A stretch of 34,484 nucleotides of DNA, taken from Treponema sp. (GTDB lineage Bacteria; Spirochaetota; Spirochaetia; Treponematales; Breznakiellaceae). Below, piece after piece: positions 32,251 to 34,484 of the stretch; the stretch's first letter is position 1, and the number at the start of each line of letters is the position of its first letter. Position numbers and translations under genes: made by a program. Under the pieces are notes generated by a model, which had not been told where the DNA came from, did no database searches, and saw only the letters and a list, made by a program, of their open reading frames with translations. The stretch is from contig JAITIC010000101.1 in assembly GCA_031279635.1 (NCBI GenBank), positions 1 to 34,484 on the forward strand, in the 5' to 3' direction.

Positions 32251-33021
32251 ATGACAAACAGATACACGAAAATTCTTGAGCTTTTAACAAAGCATCAGCG
32301 TGTAAAGGTACGTGTTCTGGCGGAACTGCTGGATGTTTCTCAGGTGACGATCCGGAAAGATTTGGACCAGCTTGAGGAGAAGGGGTTGATCCGTCGTATC
32401 CACGGATATGCGAGCCTCAATGCCGCGGACGATGTGGGCAACCAGATGGCGTTCAACTACGCCATCAAAAAACGGATTGCCAAAGCCGCCGCCGCAACGG
32501 TGGATGACGGCGAGGTGGTGATGATCGAGTCGGGTTCCTGCTGTGCCTTTCTGGCGGAAGAGCTGGCATCGTCCGGAAAAGATGTCACCATTGTTACCAA
32601 TTCGGCCTTTATCGCCGGCTTTATCCGCCATACACGGCACGCCAAAATTATCCTGCTGGGCGGCTATTATCAGCCTGACTCGCAGGTGCTGGTGGGGCCG
32701 ATGACCAGTAAATGCGGCGAGATATTTTTCTCCAACAAGTTTTTTATCGGGGTAGACGGCTTTATGTCCGAGTTCGGATTTACCGGAAAAGACCACATGC
32801 GCGTACAGACGGTGATGGATTTGGCGGAGCGTACACGGCAGGTAATTGTCCTTGCCGATGCGGAGAAGTTCCGGCGCAAGGGCGCGCTTGGCCTGGTGAA
32901 ACTTGACCGGGTTGCCGGCGTGTACACCGACGAGCGAATCCCCGAAGAAGCTGAATCGGCGCTGCTGGATAACAACGTCATGCTGTACAAGGTGCCTGAA
33001 TATGAAGCTGAAAGCGCCTAA
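32251..33021 (+). CDS. DeoR/GlpR family transcriptional regulator
   Basis: 256 residues. The N-terminal winged helix (RYTKILELLTKHQRVKVRVL, then DVSQVTIRKDLDQLEEKGLI, then RRIHGYA) is the DeoR HTH. The C-terminal DeoRC sugar-phosphate sensor domain has IESGSCCAFLAEEL, VTNSAFIAGFI, ILLGGYY, VGPMTSKCGEIFFSNKFFIG, and IVLADAEKFRRKGA. Members repress sugar or polyol catabolic genes until a phosphorylated sugar binds. No sugar catabolic operon adjoins it: the helicase precedes it and the methyltransferase gene converges on it with a 10-nt gap. Its target is therefore remote or itself. The length is normal, and the Shine-Dalgarno site and promoter are clear. Confidence 0.93.
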   Translation: MTNRYTKILELLTKHQRVKVRVLAELLDVSQVTIRKDLDQLEEKGLIRRIHGYASLNAADDVGNQMAFNYAIKKRIAKAAAATVDDGEVVMIESGSCCAFLAEELASSGKDVTIVTNSAFIAGFIRHTRHAKIILLGGYYQPDSQVLVGPMTSKCGEIFFSNKFFIGVDGFMSEFGFTGKDHMRVQTVMDLAERTRQVIVLADAEKFRRKGALGLVKLDRVAGVYTDERIPEEAESALLDNNVMLYKVPEYEAESA

Positions 33022-33031
33022 TGGTTTATTT

Positions 33032-33973
33032 TTACGGACTGGCCTTCATCCAGGTCAGTTCGTGTTTGTTGTAACAGAGATGAACTACCGTGGAATCGGG
33101 AATGGCGGCAAAGCGTTTGGGCGTTTCAAAGTCCGCGGTCTCTCTATCCGCGCTGCCGCCGTCAACGCCGCCCTGCATTTTAATTGTGCAGACAAAATTC
33201 CGGCAAAGCCCTGAGGCAAGCCACTTTTCAATCCACTTGTAAAGCCGGGGCGGATAGCAGACAACATCACAGAAAAGCCAGTCCAGCGGGCCGATGTCTT
33301 CCGGCTTGAGGGTAAAGGCGTCATGGCGGATATACTCAACGCCGCTCATGGCGGCAATCCGCTCTTCCAGAGGGGCGCGGTCAACGGAGATCACCCTCGC
33401 CCCCAGGCGCGCAAGCGCCCATGTCCAGCCGCCGGGACTTGCCCCCGCGTCAAGACAGCGCTCGCCCGGACCGGGCAGGCGGCACAGGCGGACCAGCGCC
33501 TCCCAAAGTTTCAGATAGGCCCGGCTGGGAGGCGCCAGTTTGTCCTCCTCGAATTCGATGAAGCCGCCGGGAAAGGGGCTTGAGCAGCGGGCCGAGGCGA
33601 TCATCGTGTGGGGATCAAGCAGAGTCCACGCGCCCATGGGCGCTTCGGGAATCGGCCAGGGGAAGGGCCGGGGCCGGACACTGATTGTGGGCAGTTTTGA
33701 CGCGATAAGCCGGCCGCGCCTGAACTGGGTAAAAAGGCAGGCCGCCCAATTGCGCTGGATCTCACGCAGGGCGGACGCCGCTTCGCCAATCGAATCGAAT
33801 TCCAGGCGGAACGGTTCAAGCCAGCAATTCTGATGCCAGAAAACCGGTCCGCCGCCTGAGGTCAAAAAAAGGGAACCCCAGCAGGCCTTCGGGGTTCCCA
33901 ACTCCTTTTTCAGATGATCCTCAAACCCCGGAACAGTCTGGTACACCCGGCCCTGCAGGGTGATACGATTCAT
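33032..33973 (-). CDS. RlmM-like 23S rRNA 2'-O-methyltransferase (COG2933)
   Basis: 313 residues. The C-terminal Rossmann methyltransferase has the SAM motif CLDAGASPGGWTWALA (Asp175) and the K-D-K-E tetrad of RrmJ/RlmM-type 2'-O-methylases: Lys155 in APPSRAYLKLWEA, Asp236 in WLFCDVVCYPPR, Lys265 in CTIKMQGG, and Glu305 in YNKHELTW. The shorter N-terminal part would be the THUMP-like RNA-binding region, smaller than in E. coli RlmM (about 366 residues). RlmM methylates C2498 of 23S rRNA. The same site is likely but unproven here. The ATG overlaps the PilZ gene stop (ATGA), so the two genes are translationally coupled. Confidence 0.85.
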   Translation of the reverse strand: MNRITLQGRVYQTVPGFEDHLKKELGTPKACWGSLFLTSGGGPVFWHQNCWLEPFRLEFDSIGEAASALREIQRNWAACLFTQFRRGRLIASKLPTISVRPRPFPWPIPEAPMGAWTLLDPHTMIASARCSSPFPGGFIEFEEDKLAPPSRAYLKLWEALVRLCRLPGPGERCLDAGASPGGWTWALARLGARVISVDRAPLEERIAAMSGVEYIRHDAFTLKPEDIGPLDWLFCDVVCYPPRLYKWIEKWLASGLCRNFVCTIKMQGGVDGGSADRETADFETPKRFAAIPDSTVVHLCYNKHELTWMKASP

Positions 33974-34317
33974 GTTTGGGAAGAACGGTACGAAAGATAA
34001 TCAATGTAACGCTGAAACTGTTTGCTGTTCTTCGGGGAAGCCACTACAGCGAAGCCCACCTCTGTGGAATACCCATCCGCCCGAATCCACTTGGACTCCA
34101 CGGAAAGTTCAAAACTGCCGATTTTAGCCGCACTCTCCGGGTCAACGGTAAGTTGATAGAGACAGCCGGGTTTTATGTCGGTATAGGCTGTACATTCCGC
34201 GCAGCATCCGGTGATGCTGAGATCCTTGAGGAGATTGTCCCCCTCCAACACGCCGGGAATTTGCACCCGGGCCAAAGTACGGTATCTCGGATTTTTCCTG
34301 CTCTCCAGCATAGACAT
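33970..34317 (-). CDS. PilZ domain protein, c-di-GMP effector
   Basis: 115 residues, a single PilZ domain. The c-di-GMP-binding residues are visible as RKNPR (Arg7, Arg11, the RxxxR motif) and DLSITG (Asp32, Ser34, Gly37, the D/NxSxxG motif). A PKNSKQFQRYIDYL helix closes the protein. Binding of c-di-GMP would change its contact with a partner. It is coupled to the RlmM-like gene, an unusual pairing. A TTGACG/CACAAT promoter sits directly before the first ATG, so the second ATG at 34311 may be the real, leaderless start. Confidence 0.85.
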   Translation of the reverse strand: MSMLESRKNPRYRTLARVQIPGVLEGDNLLKDLSITGCCAECTAYTDIKPGCLYQLTVDPESAAKIGSFELSVESKWIRADGYSTEVGFAVVASPKNSKQFQRYIDYLSYRSSQT

Positions 34318-34346
34318 ATTGTGTATGAAGACTCTCGATTCGTCAA
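34318..34346 (-). promoter_or_regulatory. Promoter abutting the PilZ gene start
   Basis: Minus strand: TTGACG (34341-34346), 17-nt spacer, CACAAT (34318-34323), then ATG 34317. Transcription would start near ATG 34311 (residue 3), implying a leaderless message. A hairpin AGCGCC/GGCGCT lies upstream at 34353-34367. Confidence 0.45.
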
Positions 34347-34374
34347 CAGGGGAGCGCCTGCGGCGCTAATTAGA

Positions 34375-34484
34375 GTCTGTCCATAATGTAGACACATTAT
34401 GGACAGACTACCTTAAAACAGGCATTTTGCGCACCGTTTTGGTACAAAACGGGAGCAAATGCAAGGTCTGTCCGCAAAGTAACC
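34375..34484. repeat. Triple-hairpin element, copy 2 (cut by window end)
   Basis: Identical first hairpin GTCTGTCCATAATGT, AGAC, ACATTATGGACAGAC, followed by a longer second hairpin (GGCATTTTGCGC ... GAGCAAATGC) and GTCTGTCCGCAAAGTAACC, which is the start of hairpin 3. It differs from copy 1 mostly in the second hairpin. The right end is outside the window. Confidence 0.75.

Noticed and set aside
1-34484. CRISPR arrays, tRNA or rRNA genes
   Set aside because: No regularly spaced direct repeats, cloverleaf sequences or rRNA segments were recognised by eye; the repeats present are palindromic and irregularly spaced.

Overview
The window looks like a chromosomal segment of a host-associated spirochaete, most likely a gut Treponema of the termite-gut type. 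That assignment is inference. It rests on the AFAGG-like exported solute-binding protein, a CsgG/LpoB plus DUF4384 lipoprotein gene, the HD-GYP and PilZ style of signalling, and abundant small intergenic repeats. No rRNA or other phylogenetic marker is present.

Layout. (1) 1-1500: a truncated IS1182/IS5-like transposase, a repeat copy, and a lipoprotein gene broken by two in-frame stop codons. (2) 1579-2802: an HD-GYP phosphodiesterase. (3) 2985-14280, minus strand: an eight-gene cluster in the order ridA, ygeX, ygeY, ygeW, carbamate kinase (yqeA/arcC type), NCS2 purine permease, ygfK, ssnA, behind one promoter at 14228-14256. Its families match the anaerobic purine/urate catabolic cluster of enteric and gut bacteria. 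It would import a purine, open it, recover ATP through carbamoyl phosphate, and end in pyruvate and ammonia through 2,3-diaminopropionate. hyuA and xanthine dehydrogenase genes are not in the window. (4) 14331-14719: a repeat copy joined to an IS110-family transposase remnant. (5) 14794-25023, plus strand: a YesM/YesN-type two-component system, a translationally overlapping solute-binding lipoprotein, a second paralogous binding protein, two sugar permeases and a GH36 alpha-galactosidase. This is an alpha-galactoside sensing, uptake and hydrolysis locus that lacks its own ABC ATPase. (6) 25103-34317: an MFS transporter, HflX, a spirochaete-type membrane protein with a highly acidic region, a family 2 glycosyltransferase, a DEAD-box helicase, a DeoR regulator, an RlmM-like rRNA methyltransferase and a PilZ protein.

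The most unusual features are the repeats. One mosaic family of about 180-220 bp occurs at least four times (269-450, 14331-14547, 19462-19670, 26340-26520) and repeatedly touches gene ends or transposase remnants. A second element, with three consecutive hairpins and a 10-bp flanking direct repeat, lies at 30507-30622, with another copy entering at 34375. A third inverted-repeat element supplies the 3' end of hflX. Other points of interest are a histone-like Lys/Ala tail on YgeY, an intra-operon terminator ahead of the purine permease, the paralogous sensor/transport binding proteins, and several genes whose -10 box lies 6-10 nt from the start codon with no Shine-Dalgarno sequence.
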